Shown: positions 22,678 through 35,926 of the stretch, in pieces
How positions within the stretch are numbered: the stretch's first letter is position 1
Layout of the letters: each line of letters opens with the position of its first letter
From: Ascarosepion bandense
Lineage: Eukaryota > Mollusca > Cephalopoda > Sepiida > Sepiidae
Reading direction: 5' to 3'
Length of the DNA stretch: 64,000 bases
NCBI GenBank assembly: GCA_037127315.1
Contig: JBBBDQ010001939.1
Location: forward strand, 458,501 to 522,500
Program-made: the position numbers and the translations under genes
The notes under the pieces: model-generated
Database searches by the model: none
Told to the model about the DNA's origin: nothing
Seen by the model: only the letters and a program-made list of their open reading frames with translations

Positions 22678-23172
22678 ACTAGCAGTATAGCCTGGTGTTG
22701 CTCGGGTGTAATAAAAGCTTTAAAACTAATCCATGGTCCTGGAGCTCAGACTCTTTGGACGTTGGCACGAAAGACTAAAAAGCAATAGTTGTTTCCAGTT
22801 AAAGCGAAACCGTAGACTGAAAGAAAAATGAATGGATGTAAATCAAATTTTGGTTTCCTGATATCGATATCAAATTTTCTGCACTATTGTAAGAACTGCA
22901 ACCTTGAAACTTCTGAATATCGTTTCTTATGTCTTTGTCTATGAGTGTATCAAATTTGATTAAAATTGGACTACTCCTTCTATAACCCGATTTTTTTGAT
23001 TATCGATTTTCGATATTTATCGGGAGTATCTCGACACAAATCCTAGCTAAGAACACTTGCAGACGCTTATAGTACAACTGTGTAAATTTTCAAGAAAATC
23101 AGTTCAGTCGTTTTGGAGTCTATAGGTAACGGATACACACAGAGACAAAGTTCCATTTATAAATAAGTTTAG
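22678..23172 (+). repeat. 'actagcagtatagcc' interspersed repeat, copy A
   Basis: Starts 'actagcagtatagcctggtg' and ends 'gttccatttataaataagtt'. Nearly colinear with copy B at 25324. No ORF. Likely a SINE-like or 3'-LINE fragment; clade not assigned. Confidence 0.75.
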
Positions 23173-24242
23173 ATTAAACTAGATAGGAAGTCTGAGAATA
23201 TTATAAACTTCCTATCTTTTGAATTTTTTATAATTTTAAGTGGCTTGTGGCTCAGCTGTATAGATGTATTATTTGGTAATCTGATTTGTTTGTGGTTGTT
23301 TTACCTATTCTATCTAGGATTTTTTATCCATCTGTGTAGAATGGTTTATAGTCACAATATTTGTCTCTTAATTCTGTGTACGTACTTTTGTTGATTGGCA
23401 TAAAGATATAAAACAATTTTAAGTTTATGAGATTTGGAGATTGTCCATAGAGCTAGCTTGTTTATTGTGACTGGTGTTATGTTATCAAAAAATTCTTTTT
23501 ATTTGTTCTCATGCTTTGTTAATTCAAAGTCCTAGTGAAGGGATGGCTGTTGGTTTATTTCTGTAGAACTGAACATATTGAAGTTGATATGTTTTTTGAT
23601 ATGCTAAATTACTTGGGTTGGATAGTAGTTTTATTGGGGGGATAATTCATCTCATCTCAGAGATATACATGGTACATTCACTTCTGTATAGAGACTATGT
23701 ATAAGTACGGTCTGCAAGACTTAATCTCAGTTCTTGATTTTGTATGGTTTGTAGTTTTTAAGACAAGATTAACATGTGGCACTGTAAATGATGCATCCAT
23801 AATCTAATGTGTGATTCATATATTCTGAGTATTATTTTTTGGTCAGCACCATAACTCAGTTTTTGTATAACTTTTAGAATCATCAAAGCTTTTTGGCATT
23901 TTTGATAATCAGTGTGTGCCTTGAAGCTAAGTTTGCTATCTAGTATGATTCCTAGATATTTTATTTGTGGGACTATGGGAATTTAGTGTCCATTTAATTT
24001 CATTTCTGGATCAAGGTGGTAGGCTCATCTTTGCAGAAATGCATACAAACATTTTTTGTTTTGGAGAAACAATCCATTTTCATTTGTTTATTTTCCTATT
24101 GTGCTTAAACATGTTTGTACATATCATTCAAGGAAAGGCATGTTTGGTGATGAGTATAATATTGAAATCATCCACATTTACAGATTTTTCAATTCCTGTA
24201 TTAATGGTTTGATAATATTTATTTTGAGAATAATGTAACTGA

Positions 24243-24330
24243 TAAAATGCTACCTTGAAGTAAAATGCTACCTTGAAGTACAAAGTACTTTTGCTTCCTG
24301 CAGAAGTACTTTGTACTTTGAATGTTCAGT
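24243..24330. repeat. Short direct repeat and hairpin
   Basis: 'aaaatgctaccttgaagt' occurs twice in tandem (from 24244). 'agtacaaagtactt' then pairs with 'aagtactttgtact' across a 13-nt loop. Confidence 0.8.
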
Positions 24331-25323
24331 TTGATAGGAAGTTTTGAATGAATATACCCATTCTTCCTTTTATTCACATCTTGTGTATGTCTGATCATAC
24401 TTTCATATGGTACCATAGGCTTTTTGAAGATCAAAGAATAGATACCACATGATGACCTTGAACAAAGCCATCATGAATAAAGGATTCTAGCCATACAAGT
24501 TGATCATTGGTTTCTTGGTTTTTCCAGAATTCACTTTGGTCGCTAGATAAGAGATTGTTTCTCTCCAGGTACCACATTAGTCGAGCATTTACCATTCTCT
24601 CCATTGTCTTGCAAATGCAACTTGTTAGTGCAATTGGTCAGTAGTTAGTTGGGTTGGAATGGTTTAGGAATTGGAATGATGACAGACTCAAGAAGCCACA
24701 AATTTGGAAATTTGTTTGAACACCATATATCATTGAAGATCTGGAGAAGTATTAAAAGAGACTTTTCTGGCAGGGGTTTTAAAATTTGGTAATGAATTTC
24801 ATCTGGACAAATTGCAGAGTATTTACTTTTGTTTACTGAGTCTTTTAGTTCTGTCATTATAAAGAAAATATTGTATATTCTTCATTATTGTTTGAAGTGA
24901 ATCTAAGTGTTTTTGTATTTTTGAAATTTAGGAGTGTAGTAATTTGTTGAGGAATTACTTGGAAATTCTCTTGCCATTAGGTTAGCTATTTTTTTCCACT
25001 TCATTTATCTCTATTTGTTTTGCAGTTTACGATGTTTTTTTTTTTCCAATAATTTTCCTTATTTCCCATGTTTTATTTATTAGGGTTTTCTTGTATAGTC
25101 TGGAGATAATCATACAGCATGCTTTTTGATTGAGCTTGTTTGTAGTTTATGGTTGGTTTGTGTAAGAATCTCTCAAGCATTTTTTTTTACTTTTTCTCTA
25201 CATTCTGCTGTAAACCAGAGTTTTGATTTGGTATGTGGTTTAAAGGAAAATTTGGATATTGTTTGTCTTCCTATTTTTGTTAGTATGTTTGTAAAGGAGA
25301 CTATTGGTTTTGGTTTATTGAGA

Positions 25324-25822
25324 ACTAGCAGTATAGCCCGGCGTTGCTCGGGTGTAATTAAAGCTTTAAAACTAATCTATGGTCCTGGAGCTCAGACTCT
25401 TTGGACATTAGCACGAAAGACTAAAAAGCAATAGTTGTTTCCAGTTAAAGTGAAACCGTAGACTGAAAGAAAAATGAATGGATGTAAGTCAAATTTTGAT
25501 TTCCTGGTATCGATATCAACTTTGCTGCACTATTGTAAGAACTAACCTTGAAACTTCTGAATATCGTTTCTTATGTCTTTGTCTATGAGTGTATCAAATT
25601 TGATTAAAATCGAACCACTCCTTCTATAACCCGATTTTTTTGATTATCGATTTTTGATATTTATTGGGGGTACCTTGAGAAAAAACCTAGCTAAGAGCAC
25701 TTGCAGACGTTTATAGTACAACTGTGTAAATTCTCAAGAAAATCGGTTCAGCCGTTTCAGAGTCTATAGGTAACTGACACACACACAGAGACAAAGTTCC
25801 ATTTATAAATAAGTTTAGATTT
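25324..25822 (+). repeat. 'actagcagtatagcc' interspersed repeat, copy B
   Basis: Same ends and order as copy A, including 'ggtcctggagctcagactct', 'cgatttttttgattatcgat' and the terminal 'cagagacaaagttccattta'. Same orientation, 2.65 kb apart. Confidence 0.8.
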
Positions 25823-26289
25823 AGCATGTTAATTTGAAATGAGCAGAGTGCATTGAATTTTAGCCAGTTAGCTTTGTATAGTTACCATTTTGAAGTCTTT
25901 TATTCTGGCATAGGCTTGCTTATATTTAAGAAAATAGGTGAATGGTCACTACCACATTGAACATAATGTATTTTCCATTGAATGTCTACAAAAATTTATG
26001 GGGAGTATATGATTAGGTCGATAGCTGATGCTGATCCAGTACCTGGGCGTAAATGTGTGCATTTGGTTTTTAAGGATACATAGGTCAGATTATTCAAGTA
26101 GAGATTCTATAACTTTATCAATTTGATTGGGGTCTTTACAGCTCCATATTTTTATGTGTGCATTAAAATCTCCCATTAGTAGAAACAGAGTGAGAAGTTG
26201 GTCAATTAGCCTTTCTATTTTAGTTTTATTCAATCTGTGTTTTGAATTGTTTGATAAATAGAAGCTTTTACTGACATGGTCTGTAAGTT

Positions 26290-26492
26290 GTGTTTAATGC
26301 CACTTAAATAGTATAAAAACACCCACATTCTCTCTGTATTCTATCAGTGAGAACTAAGTTCCACTTAAACATCATCTCGCAAGCTACTGCACTGTGGAAC
26401 AAACACCTAAAAGAATGGTTCCCGGATCACTATAGCCTTGACCTGTTCAAGTCTCAAGTTAACCATTGTCTTTCTCTCCAGTATCAGTAAAC
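26290..26492 (+). pseudogene. LINE reverse transcriptase C-terminal fragment
   Basis: + strand reading shows 'ALWNKHLKEWFPDHYSL', 'LFKSQVNHCLSLQYQ' and a stop, the same kind of C-terminal tail as at 14.4 kb but another subfamily. Inserted in the minus-strand LINE. Confidence 0.7.
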
Positions 26493-26495
26493 TAG

Positions 26496-26720
26496 GGCAC
26501 CTCGACGTGGTGTAACGGTTTGCAAGCTTGTCTTGCTAGAACCTATTACACCTGAGTAGTGAGTCCAATCCTCATTGAGTATCTGATAATTTCTGCCTTG
26601 TGCCACATCTAAGGAATGCTTAGAAAATTGCCTATCCATTATAAGTAACTTTTAATCTCACCCTCTACCACGAGTGGTTCCCGGGCTTTGTACAGAGAGA
26701 TTCTTACTGTAAAAATTTAT
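26496..26720 (+). repeat. tRNA-derived SINE or LINE tail with tRNA-like head
   Basis: 'gggcacctcgacgtggtgta' opens with A box TGGTGTAACGG; B box 'gagtccaatcc' near 26560; tail 'gtggttcccgggctttgtac'. It follows the LINE stop codon directly, so the tRNA-like unit may be part of that LINE's 3' UTR. Confidence 0.7.
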
Positions 26721-27328
26721 GGGGCATTGATATTTTTAACTAATATTTAAGTACCCTCACTTGGTCTATTCTCAATTGTTGATACATTTTGTAGTAAGTT
26801 TCATATCTTTTAAAAGTGAAGTTGTCAGTTTCTTTGAGAACGGTCTCCTGCAAACAGACTATATTTGGATTTTTTCTATAAGGATTTTTTATAGTTTTGT
26901 TTAACACCTCTACAGTTCCATTGTATGATACTTATGGTTTGTTTGAGTTAATTATTTTATTTTATTGAATGGATATTAAGGATGATAGAACTGCATTACA
27001 AATTTATGAACTGCGTCAACTATTTGGTAACTGTTATTGTTGCTTAGCAAAGTTTTATGTCAACACAAAATAAAAAAATCATCTATGATGATGGATGTTT
27101 TTATGTTAATGTCCCTGTAACCTCTCTGAACATGGCTCATGTGAGCTGAAAGCTTAGAAACCAACATAATAAAAAAATATCCAAATGTTGGAGAATTTTT
27201 GTCTTTATTTTCACCTGAAATTAAAGCCAAAATAGGATGTTTAGAATGGTTCATAATTAAGCATAATAGACATTCATTGTCTGTTATATTTAACAGTATA
27301 TGTTTAGATAGTTATCTGCTGCCTCGAG

Positions 27329-27329
<1 letters not shown>

Positions 27330-27378
<49 letters not shown>
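27330..27378. repeat. (AT)n microsatellite
   Basis: About 24 units, followed by (GA)n. Confidence 0.95.
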
Positions 27379-27381
<3 letters not shown>

Positions 27382-27739
27382 AGAGAGAGAGGCTGGGTAA
27401 GGAAAAACTTGTAAAATCGATGTAATTCTTAAAAGTCACTTAGTATGCATAAATAGGCCTATTAGTACAAAAGGATATTAATAAAACTCAGATGATATCA
27501 GTGGTTTAGATAATTTACAATTATGGCCTAAACATAACCTTGAAAATTATTCCAGTTTTTAATCACAAATTCTTTGGATATCTTGGCAGTTTTGTGGGTA
27601 TTGATGTTGAGGTGGAAGGTTTTGTTGTTGGTCTGGTTCAAAATGCCCAACACTGATTAACCAAGTGCATTCAGTTACAAGCTAGAAAAAGGCCAGAATC
27701 TGCTGGATAGAAATTTTCATTTCACATGCTATCTGCTGA

Positions 27740-28041
27740 GTCAGTCAGTTAAGTGACATATGTAATACACACTTGGGCGATCATGTCTTTTTCAAAACAT
27801 AACTGAATGGGCAGATGATTATCCCGCAGTAGGTTGCCATTAGTTTCTGCAGTAGACTGGTTACCAGCCAAGGCTATAGAACCAAATCTGTCCTGTTATT
27901 TAATACATAACTGGAGGGAAGAGAATGGTTAATACCTTTCCCAAGGGTATTTGTGCATAAGTGAATGCAAGGAATTCAACTGGAATTCGAACTCGGCTCC
28001 CTGATTTCTTGTTCTGAGCCAATATCCACTGCATCACAATG
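27740..28041 (-). repeat. SINE, main family, copy 4 (near full length)
   Basis: Complete from tail 'agtcagttaagtgacatatg' to head. On the minus strand the B box is 'gagttcgaattcc'-like and the head pairs with 'tgatgcagtgg'. The best copy for defining the family here. Confidence 0.85.
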
Positions 28042-28352
28042 AACATTGAGTAGCTGGCCTTAAACTATGACAAAATATTTTGCATCAGAAGCTTTTAGCA
28101 AGTGCCCACATTTTCTATAAACTTGAAGAAGGCATCTTTTTCATTTGAGGTCACAAAAACACAAGGCTAGAGTTTTGAGCATGAAAGTGCTGTTAACATT
28201 AACTTTTGGACTGGGAGATTACAGTTCTAAACAGCATCCATTGTATATACTTCCTCAGAGAAAATTGAGATTCTTGAGATATCTGAGCACTTTCCTCCAC
28301 ATTTTCAGCATTCATCAACTCAGTGAGGAGGTGTCTTGGTGTATAATTTAAA

Positions 28353-28581
28353 GCAGGAGTTCTGAAAACTCTTCCTCCTGTAGACCCTTTCATCATGCCA
28401 AACTATTAGATTACTCATTGAGAAAACATTCCAGGTAACAATATTCAAGTCAAATATGGTGAACATTCAGTATTAGGAGAGGTGAGGGAAAAAACAGGTT
28501 TGCAAATGTAATCATAAAAAAGGTGAAGTGCAAGATGTATCCTCTGAATTTATCTTGCATACCCTAGTTTGAGAACTGATT
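28353..28581. mobile_element. hAT-like miniature transposon
   Basis: Left end 'gcaggagttctgaaaactc' and right end 'ctagtttgagaactgat' are imperfect inverted repeats of the common hAT pattern (CAG..GTTCTCAAAC). About 230 bp, no ORF. Confidence 0.5.
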
Positions 28582-29047
28582 TTAGAGCTAGATTGTTATA
28601 AACAGTCATTCTAACAGTCTTGAAGTTCACTTTCATCACAGAAATGAACTTACACATAGAAATTGTTGGCTTCTTTGCAATTTTGGTTTTGAGTATATTA
28701 ATAACTTGACTGTTTCTTGTTGACCCAGCCAAGGCTTGTTTTTCACTTCATACCATTTCCCCTGTCTATGACCTCCTTGACATTGTTGAAAGAGTGAAAA
28801 GACATACTAATTTGGTTGGGGATTCTTTTAGGCGAGATTTGTGCACAAAGCAAATCTGACACTCTTTCCTGAAAAAAAATAAGTGTGAATTAATTGTACT
28901 GCATTTGATTTAACATCTAATGTTTGTGCATGTGAATATGTATGTATGTATATATTTTCACTGTATCTAAAAATACTCTATTCTTCATATTCTTTATATA
29001 TGTATATAGCAAATTTTAAATAATTATATATATATAATGTTTTTTTG

Positions 29048-29053
<6 letters not shown>

Positions 29054-29104
<51 letters not shown>
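29054..29104. repeat. (TA)n microsatellite
   Basis: About 24 TA units. Confidence 0.95.
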
Positions 29105-29110
<6 letters not shown>

Positions 29111-31308
29111 TGCTGAAGCAATATTCATTTAAACAAGTTTTGTTTAATTCAATCAACAAGGTCTGCTTGTTTTATACTTTTATTATATTTTCCAATTTTA
29201 AGTTATGATTAGCATTTATTCTGAGTAGTAAAAATATAGATCTGATAATAATTTCAAAAGATTTATTGAATATCTGGCCCTAATGAGCACTTTTGATATG
29301 AAACTCTTGATTTAATGTTTGTGTAAGTAAATTGTTAAAAAAAATCTAACAGGAATTAAAAAAGAAATTCATATTACAGGGCTAAAAATGCTGACACTAT
29401 AACCAAAAAAAAAAAGAGTGAGGGGAGGTCAATAAATTTTAGAGATTTATAACTAAAGCTCACTAATTTTCAACCCATTATCAAAATGTTCTTGCTTCAG
29501 CTTATCAAACATATCCTTCCCGTTAATGATGGCAAATAATTCAATAAAAAGCATATTAATTTATTTTGATATGCTTATTATTCCCTATATTATTTATGAA
29601 GTTATTATTATTATAGAAACAAGATATAGTTGAGGAAAAGAAATAGAAATCTGAAAAAGAATAATGAAATGTAAAGCTAAAATGTATCTTGTAGACAAGA
29701 AATAATGAAGTAAAAGAGCAAAAGAATGTCTGCTCATAAATAAAATTTTAAAAAAAAGGAATCTTTATAGAGATTTTTTGTATATACATGTCTGGAGAAT
29801 GATGAGGGATCAAAGATTCTGCAATGAGAATCTATTTTCATGAGTGAAACTTCTCCAAGTTCTGGGTCATTAAGATAAAATACTTCAAAGAACTGTTTGA
29901 TGTGATCAAATGACCTTACAAGTGTGTGTGAGTGTGGGGAGGGGGCTATTATCCTGGTATTCATATTTATTGGTTAGCACCAAAATTAAATGAGTTGGCT
30001 GCCAAAGTCAGTTGTTGTATAAATCTGCTTCAGGACAGTCCATTTACTACCATTTACTGACCTGACATGTAAATTATACCACAAAAACCCAGCAACTCCC
30101 AACTGAAATTATTTTGAGGCATTTCTAACTTCTTTCTAGTAAGCCTTTGTTTTTTTTTACTTTTTAGCCACTAACCAAATCACTAAAAATAAATTCCTTT
30201 GTTTACTATATGACTTAATTGGTATTCTGTTATTACTTTTTTTTACTTCTCTTTATTTTATTTCTTTTGTTGCACAAATGACAATTCTATGAAGTGGTTG
30301 ATGGTCTAAAAAGTTTGGTGATCTGTTTTAAAACAAAGAATACCCAGAAATAAACATGATACATGATTATGTACATAAAATATATTTAGGAAGCAGGCCA
30401 TCATTAATAAAAGTTTGATTAAAGACTGTAGACAAGGAATGTTTATTTTATTTTTTTATTTAACCTTTCTTGTTTACATATAAGAAAACATATGCCTAGA
30501 TTCAAATAGTGTAAATATCATCCGATTTGCAATATGGTGTTTTCAATCACATTTCTGATCATTATTGTAATCAGATGAAAATTGTGTTATACATTAACAT
30601 TTTTTAAAACTGGACATTAGAGCATTATGATGAGGTAACATACAAACAAAGTTTTTTTTTATTCTGCTAAATATATTTATCATTCTACATGTTTCTCTGT
30701 AAGTTAGCATATGCATTATACTCTGACATTACCTCAGATAAATAATGAACCATTCCATTTTGATTGCGAGGAAAAATGGAAGAAAAACATGTATCAGAAA
30801 GACTTTTTTTTAGTTAGAAAAATAAAGTACATGAGAAAAAAAAGAGAAGTGAAGATAAGGATGTGAGAATGTATCTACAAAATTTGGAAAAGTACTGTTT
30901 ATTAGATAATGTCATGATGTGATTAGGAGAGAAAATTTGGAAACTTGGACCATAATGTATGCAAAAACAAAATTTTTAAAAAAATCAGGATGATTTTTCC
31001 ATTGATACTAATATTATTTTAGCTACCTTCACTCCTCAGCAATGTTTATTGTTTTAAAACACAATGGTTAGAATTGTAAAACACCTAAACATATGAAAGT
31101 GAATGTATACATTTATTTTGCTCTTGAGAATTTACAGCAAATATAATAAACACTATCAGATTGTTTATTTTTGTTGTTCATTTTGGTAGCATTCAAACCA
31201 TTAATACAGCAATTTTTGGTCCCAGCATTTTGTAGAAAACCACATTGTTCATTCCCTATTTTTGTCCTAATTCTGCTCTGAAGAGTATTCTTAGAATCCT
31301 ATGACATT
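29105..31308. other. No gene recognised
   Basis: AT-rich; no CpG at all in 30001-30300. Short ORFs without domains. Confidence 0.5.
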
Positions 31309-31710
31309 ATTTACATTGTTCAGACTGTTATCCTTATCTTTATTGCCATATTTATGTTGTTTTGGCTGTTGTATGCTCTAACCTTGTTCAAGTGATTTTA
31401 ATTTCAAACTGAACCCTTTATTTTGATCACTGGGATATATTGTTACTATTCCATAAGCCATGCCACTTCCAGATGTCTTAGTTATCTCCCTTTAACTGAA
31501 CTAAGTTATTTTTTCACCACTTTTATAGCCATATATCGAACTCACAACTCTTTGGGTCAAGTCACTGAATCTAACCAACACTTTTATCTACTGGGTCATG
31601 TGTTCTTGAGGAAATTCCAATTACCTGAAGAAGGCTGGAGGGTACAACAGCTGAAATGTTGTAAATATGGCAATAAAGATGAGGACAACAGTCTGAACTA
31701 TATAAATATT
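31309..31710. repeat. Foldback element with tRNA-like core, copy 2
   Basis: Left arm from 'tttacattgttcagactgtt' (31309) through 'ggctgttgtatgctctaacc'; right arm 'acctgaagaaggctggag' through 'gatgaggacaacagtctgaa' (to about 31710). The arms, about 100 bp, are complementary with mismatches. Between them the minus strand reads 'gagttgtgagttcgatatat' (B box) and 'cagtagataaaagtgttgg' (A-box position). Confidence 0.75.
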
Positions 31711-32195
31711 ATAAGCACTTTCTCATCTCAGAAGTATAGATAACTATTGAAGAATCCTATTAGTTTGCTATATAATTCATCAGGCTGATTATTTGATGAT
31801 TGTATTAATTTGCACTTAGTTTCTTTGGTCATGTGATGAAAAACGACCTAAAATTTTCCAGTATTCCACCACTGTTGTAGGTCTCATCCCATTAGCATCT
31901 GGTACTGTTTCTCTTCATTGCTATTCTTATTTCAAAGTTTAGTTTCTTGCTTCCTCTCTGGCTTTTAATGAATTTTAGCTTCCTCTCCTGTGTTGCCACA
32001 CTTCTTTTTCAGAATGATCATTCCTTCTTTGGATTTTATATATCCTGGCAAAGTGCTTGTTTTTTGTCCTGCTATTTCTATGATCTTTTGTGCATACCTA
32101 TGACATTGATGTTCATCAGTTCTTCCATCTCTGTACATTTACTATTTGGCCATTCCTCAACCTGTGACACTGAATATTGCTGAAGAGTGATCAGA
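31711..32195. other. No gene recognised
   Basis: Somewhat less AT-rich; the + frame 31947-32183 is Phe/Leu/Ser-rich with no domain recognised. Possibly old antisense LINE. Confidence 0.4.
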
Positions 32196-32198
32196 CTA

Positions 32199-32248
32199 AA
32201 AAGGAAAAAAAAAAAAAAAAAAAGAGAGGGAGAGAGAGAGAGAGGGGG
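32199..32248. repeat. Purine tract, A-run passing into (GA)n
   Basis: About 22 A residues then 'gagagggagagagagagaga'. Confidence 0.95.
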
Positions 32249-34150
32249 AAGAGTCTACTAACTGGATGATAATTTTTGAAATTGTAAGAAGATAGATTAA
32301 AAAGTTAAGAAAATCAAAAAATTGTTTTAAAATAATTCCAAGGAGAATTAAAGCCAGGTGGAATTCAGTAAGATTGAGCAAGACCAAGACCACTGCACCT
32401 CCCCACTTCCCACCAATATGAAAGAGACCATTAAACATATCCTAGAAGATGTCAAGTAGAAGGAAGCATATATTGTTGATAAAGAAAAGTCAGTGGTCAC
32501 CAAAATAACATTTGATTTCTTTGGACAAAAGAGAGACCAGGAAAAAGACATGAGTTTTTTATCAGCCAACCTGAACGAGAAATACCTTCTATGGAAGGAG
32601 AAGCTAGTCTGAAACATTTGTTCCTTATAATTTGTCCCAAGAAAAATTGACATTAACATTAAAAACATTAATTCGAATTTCCTTAAATGCAAGTGATAAT
32701 GAAAATTTAATTACTATTTTTAAGTGACCATGGACAAACAGGCTGTGTGGTTTATTGATCGTAAAAATGCATATGCAGAAAAAAAAAACATTTTTAAGTG
32801 AAAATAATTTTCTTTCCTTTTCTTTTGAGAGATCACAGCATTAGACAAGCTGATGACTGAAAATTCCTTTTTACTATGCCATTTTGACAGTTTGGATAAT
32901 TACAGGAAGCAGGCTGCTGAGAAGGTGGGAGAAGGAAGAGGGAGATTAGTTCCGCCCATATGGAGTGGTAGTTTGAGATGAGACTTGAAGGGAGTCAGAG
33001 TGAAAAAATTGGCTTGACTCCTCTGCCCAGTTCTAAAACGTGGCTGGACCACCCCAAATTTGGAAAACCACTTGAGTAAAGATATTTTGAGAATATAGAA
33101 TTTTAGAAAAACCAAATTGAACCCAAACCCAAACACTGGTCAATCCCCACCCAGGCCAGATGCAGGACTCCATATAAGCAGAGGGGAGACACATGGAGAG
33201 TCCTCAAACTACTGCTACCGAATTTCACATCATTTGCCAAAACCTCCTGAACAAGATCTTGTGCCAGCCCAGAAGGTAGGAGAGATTGAAAGAGCAGATC
33301 AGAAGATCACAGAAGACCAGAACTTAAAAATTTAAGTTGTTATCAACATGAGCTGCAGACTCCAAAGGTAATCCCAGTGTCATTTGGTTTTTAAGTGGGA
33401 AGGGTTAAAACTGCTGTATCCAACAAATCATATAAAAACCAAATCATTGTTACATTTTTAATCCAAGTTAATTCTTTATTCTAAAGAATTCTTTTTTTTT
33501 TTTTTTTGTGTAACTCTCAACTGTCAGACCAGTCATCACTTCAAGTTTGCTTCATCAGTAACCTTCTCACCCTCTGAGATCAAAAACAATGTAGCAGAGA
33601 TATGGATGGTTGTGAACAGACAAATGCTAGCTCAGTCAAGTGGAACTGTGCCACCACCATGATAGCATCTGCAAAATGAGCAACACATTAGCGAGTTAGG
33701 AGTCAGCTAAATTGTAATCACATTGTCCTGAAGGAACTTGAAGACTAATGTGGATCATAGGGCTACGTTATTGGTTGCTGTTGACTAGGACCTATATAAC
33801 AGTTATATTTGGTTGCCACTGATCAGATTCGAAAGGGGTATAAATTTGTTTGCACTTATTTCTGATGGTTTCATTTAAACCTATATATTCTGTGCCATTT
33901 ATTGGGATTATGTTTCTTCTTTATTAGGTTGAAAATTTCACTTGTCATTCACTTTCCATTTCAGGATGTTTTTATTCCCAATATCTAAACAAAAGTTTAT
34001 GTTAAAAATGGCTCATACCTGATAAACTATACAAATTTGAATAATGCTGTTTGCTATCATATAAAGTAAAACAGAATAAGAAGAAGTTTAGTAATAGTGT
34101 GGCAGGTTGAGCAGGTAAATATTTAGCCTTGTAAAAATATTCAATTCATC
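32249..34150. other. Unassigned, less AT-rich around 32.9-33.4 kb
   Basis: No coding frame with a domain on either strand. 32.9-33.35 kb is richer in C and G ('caatccccacccaggccaga') and may be an old retroelement. A long T tract sits at about 33490-33508. Confidence 0.4.
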
Positions 34151-34164
34151 TACAAAGAAAAAGT

Positions 34165-34410
34165 AAAAGAGAATTCATTGCATTTATGTACAAATACCCT
34201 TGAGGAAGGTATTAATCCATCTCTTCTGTGTCCAGCTGTGGTTTGAATATCAAGATAGATTGGGTTCTATATCTTTGGTTGGCAACCAGTCTACTGCAGA
34301 AAGAAATTGCAACCTACTGTGAGAAAATCTGCCTAGTCAGTCATGGATAGAAAGAAACACCCAAACTTGTATCATATTTGGCACTTAACTGACTGATCTT
34401 ATGAAGACAG
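34165..34410 (+). repeat. SINE, main family, copy 5 (diverged)
   Basis: 'gaattcattgcatttatgta', 'aaggtattaatccatctctt', 'ggcaaccagtctactgcag' and tail 'gcacttaactgactgat'. Head missing. Confidence 0.75.
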
Positions 34411-35926
34411 TTTTCACAGGAAGGACTTCTTGATGACTTCTTGATGACTTCTTAGTCTGGCTCCTACTAAAACTCACATGGACTGCCTACTTGATAGGTT
34501 GTCCTTTATACCTAGTGCATGGATCTAGTAGTAGACAAAAAATATGTGAATATTTAACAGAAAAATGCTCAGGTCACTTTGAAAGTGAGCTACTTGTGTA
34601 TAACATTTCTAATAACAACTATGCATGCTTAAAAGCTGAAACTTTGCAGATAAATATTTTGATATGTGATTTGTGTAAATTTTATCTTTCTCCATAAATT
34701 ATTTGTTAGTTAAATTTTATTTTAAACTGGTATCCCCATCATCAGGATATTGTTTCTTAATAATTTTTAATAAACTGTTTTTTCCTAGAACATGTTCTAA
34801 TAATGTGCCTGTTATAAGTTAAATCTGATTAATTTGTTTTAAAAAATCTTAATTCATATAGATCTTTAAAGTTTTCTTCAATACTACAAAGGTAAGAATT
34901 GTGAATAAGCTACTCATGGCTATGTATAAAGAGCCCTTGAAATACTCAAAGTTATCTAATCTGTTTATTAATCCAATTTTCCTTTTAATTAATTTATTAA
35001 TAGAGTTTTACAATATATTTTCACTCATGAATATTTCAGACTTTTATTCCAAATTGAGTAATGCTGAATGATTGTAATTTATATCTTGAACAGAGAAAAG
35101 CTGCAATCCCAAATTAGCTGTTTATTATAATCATAATGTTAATTCTTTTTATCAAAATCACTTCATCCTGCAACAGAGCAGTTGCCCTGATTGAGTCATA
35201 ATAATGTATACAATGTTCAGTGACATGAGAGTTAGGAATTCTAACGAAAAGAGTAAAAATTCTAAGTATAATAAAAATTATATTGATCAGATTGGAAATT
35301 GATGTAAGGTTCAATTTCGAAATATTAACCAGAACCTATAAACTGCTTATGAGGAAGGCATCAGTAGGATTTGAACCTAAAATAAAGCTAGTCAGATTTA
35401 GTAAATTCAGTACAACTTTCCCCTACCTTACTTCACAATCCCAAGGAAGTTGTGACGACAAAATTAATATACTTACCAACATTTTATATAACCTGACTGA
35501 GCCTCGAAAGTGTTTATTCAATAAATTATTTCTCCAATTTACATTGTTTCTTACCAAAATGTCTAAATCCAGAATCTGGTTAAAGGTACATTTGAATGTG
35601 ACCATGCACAGGAAGGTTTTGTGGGAAGATAATGTCCATCAGTATTGTTACCCCTCAGAAAAGGTCTATAAATGACGAAGCCTGCAGTCAGCCAATTTGT
35701 GCTAGAGAATTGTACATTCAGAAAATGACAAAATATCAGAACATAATTTATTTTAAAAGGTACATGAAATAAAAGTGTCACCAAGCTTTGACTAAACATT
35801 TATCAGGAAGATCAAGATTTTCAGTTAATATGTTCATGCAGAGACGCTATACTTGATTAAGGAGAACCAAACTATATATGGTGATTTTCTAAGTGCAGCT
35901 TAGATGTGGTACAAGGCTAAAAGAAA
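34411..35926. other. No gene recognised
   Basis: AT-rich. Triplicate 'gatgacttctt' near 34430-34453. ORFs 35283-35675 (+) and 35563-35799 (-) lack known domains. Confidence 0.45.

Larger units (their letters stand above)
21990..26960 (-). pseudogene. Jockey-like LINE, dead, with later insertions
   Basis: Minus strand, from right to left: 'QWNCRGVKQNYKK' and 'CLQET'-like start of an APE endonuclease near 26800-26950; 'MGDFNAHIKIW', the endonuclease Asp/Asn motif, near 26170; RT finger region 'CPDEIHYQILKPLPEKSL' and 'VIIPIPKP' at 24660-24810; a palm A remnant 'KAYGTIW' near 24400 where the catalytic Asp is Gly; and RT thumb 'YLGIILDSKLSFKAHTDY' to 'NQELRLSLAD' at 23740-23960. Many stops. Interrupted by a + strand LINE/SINE fragment at 26.3-26.7 kb and two repeats at 22.7 and 25.3 kb. 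The left boundary is uncertain. Confidence 0.8.

Noticed and set aside
26496..26570. Functional tRNA gene
   Set aside because: Boxes are present but the cloverleaf stems are imperfect, and the unit recurs at 4.1 and 35.9 kb as a dispersed repeat; SINE head is the better call.
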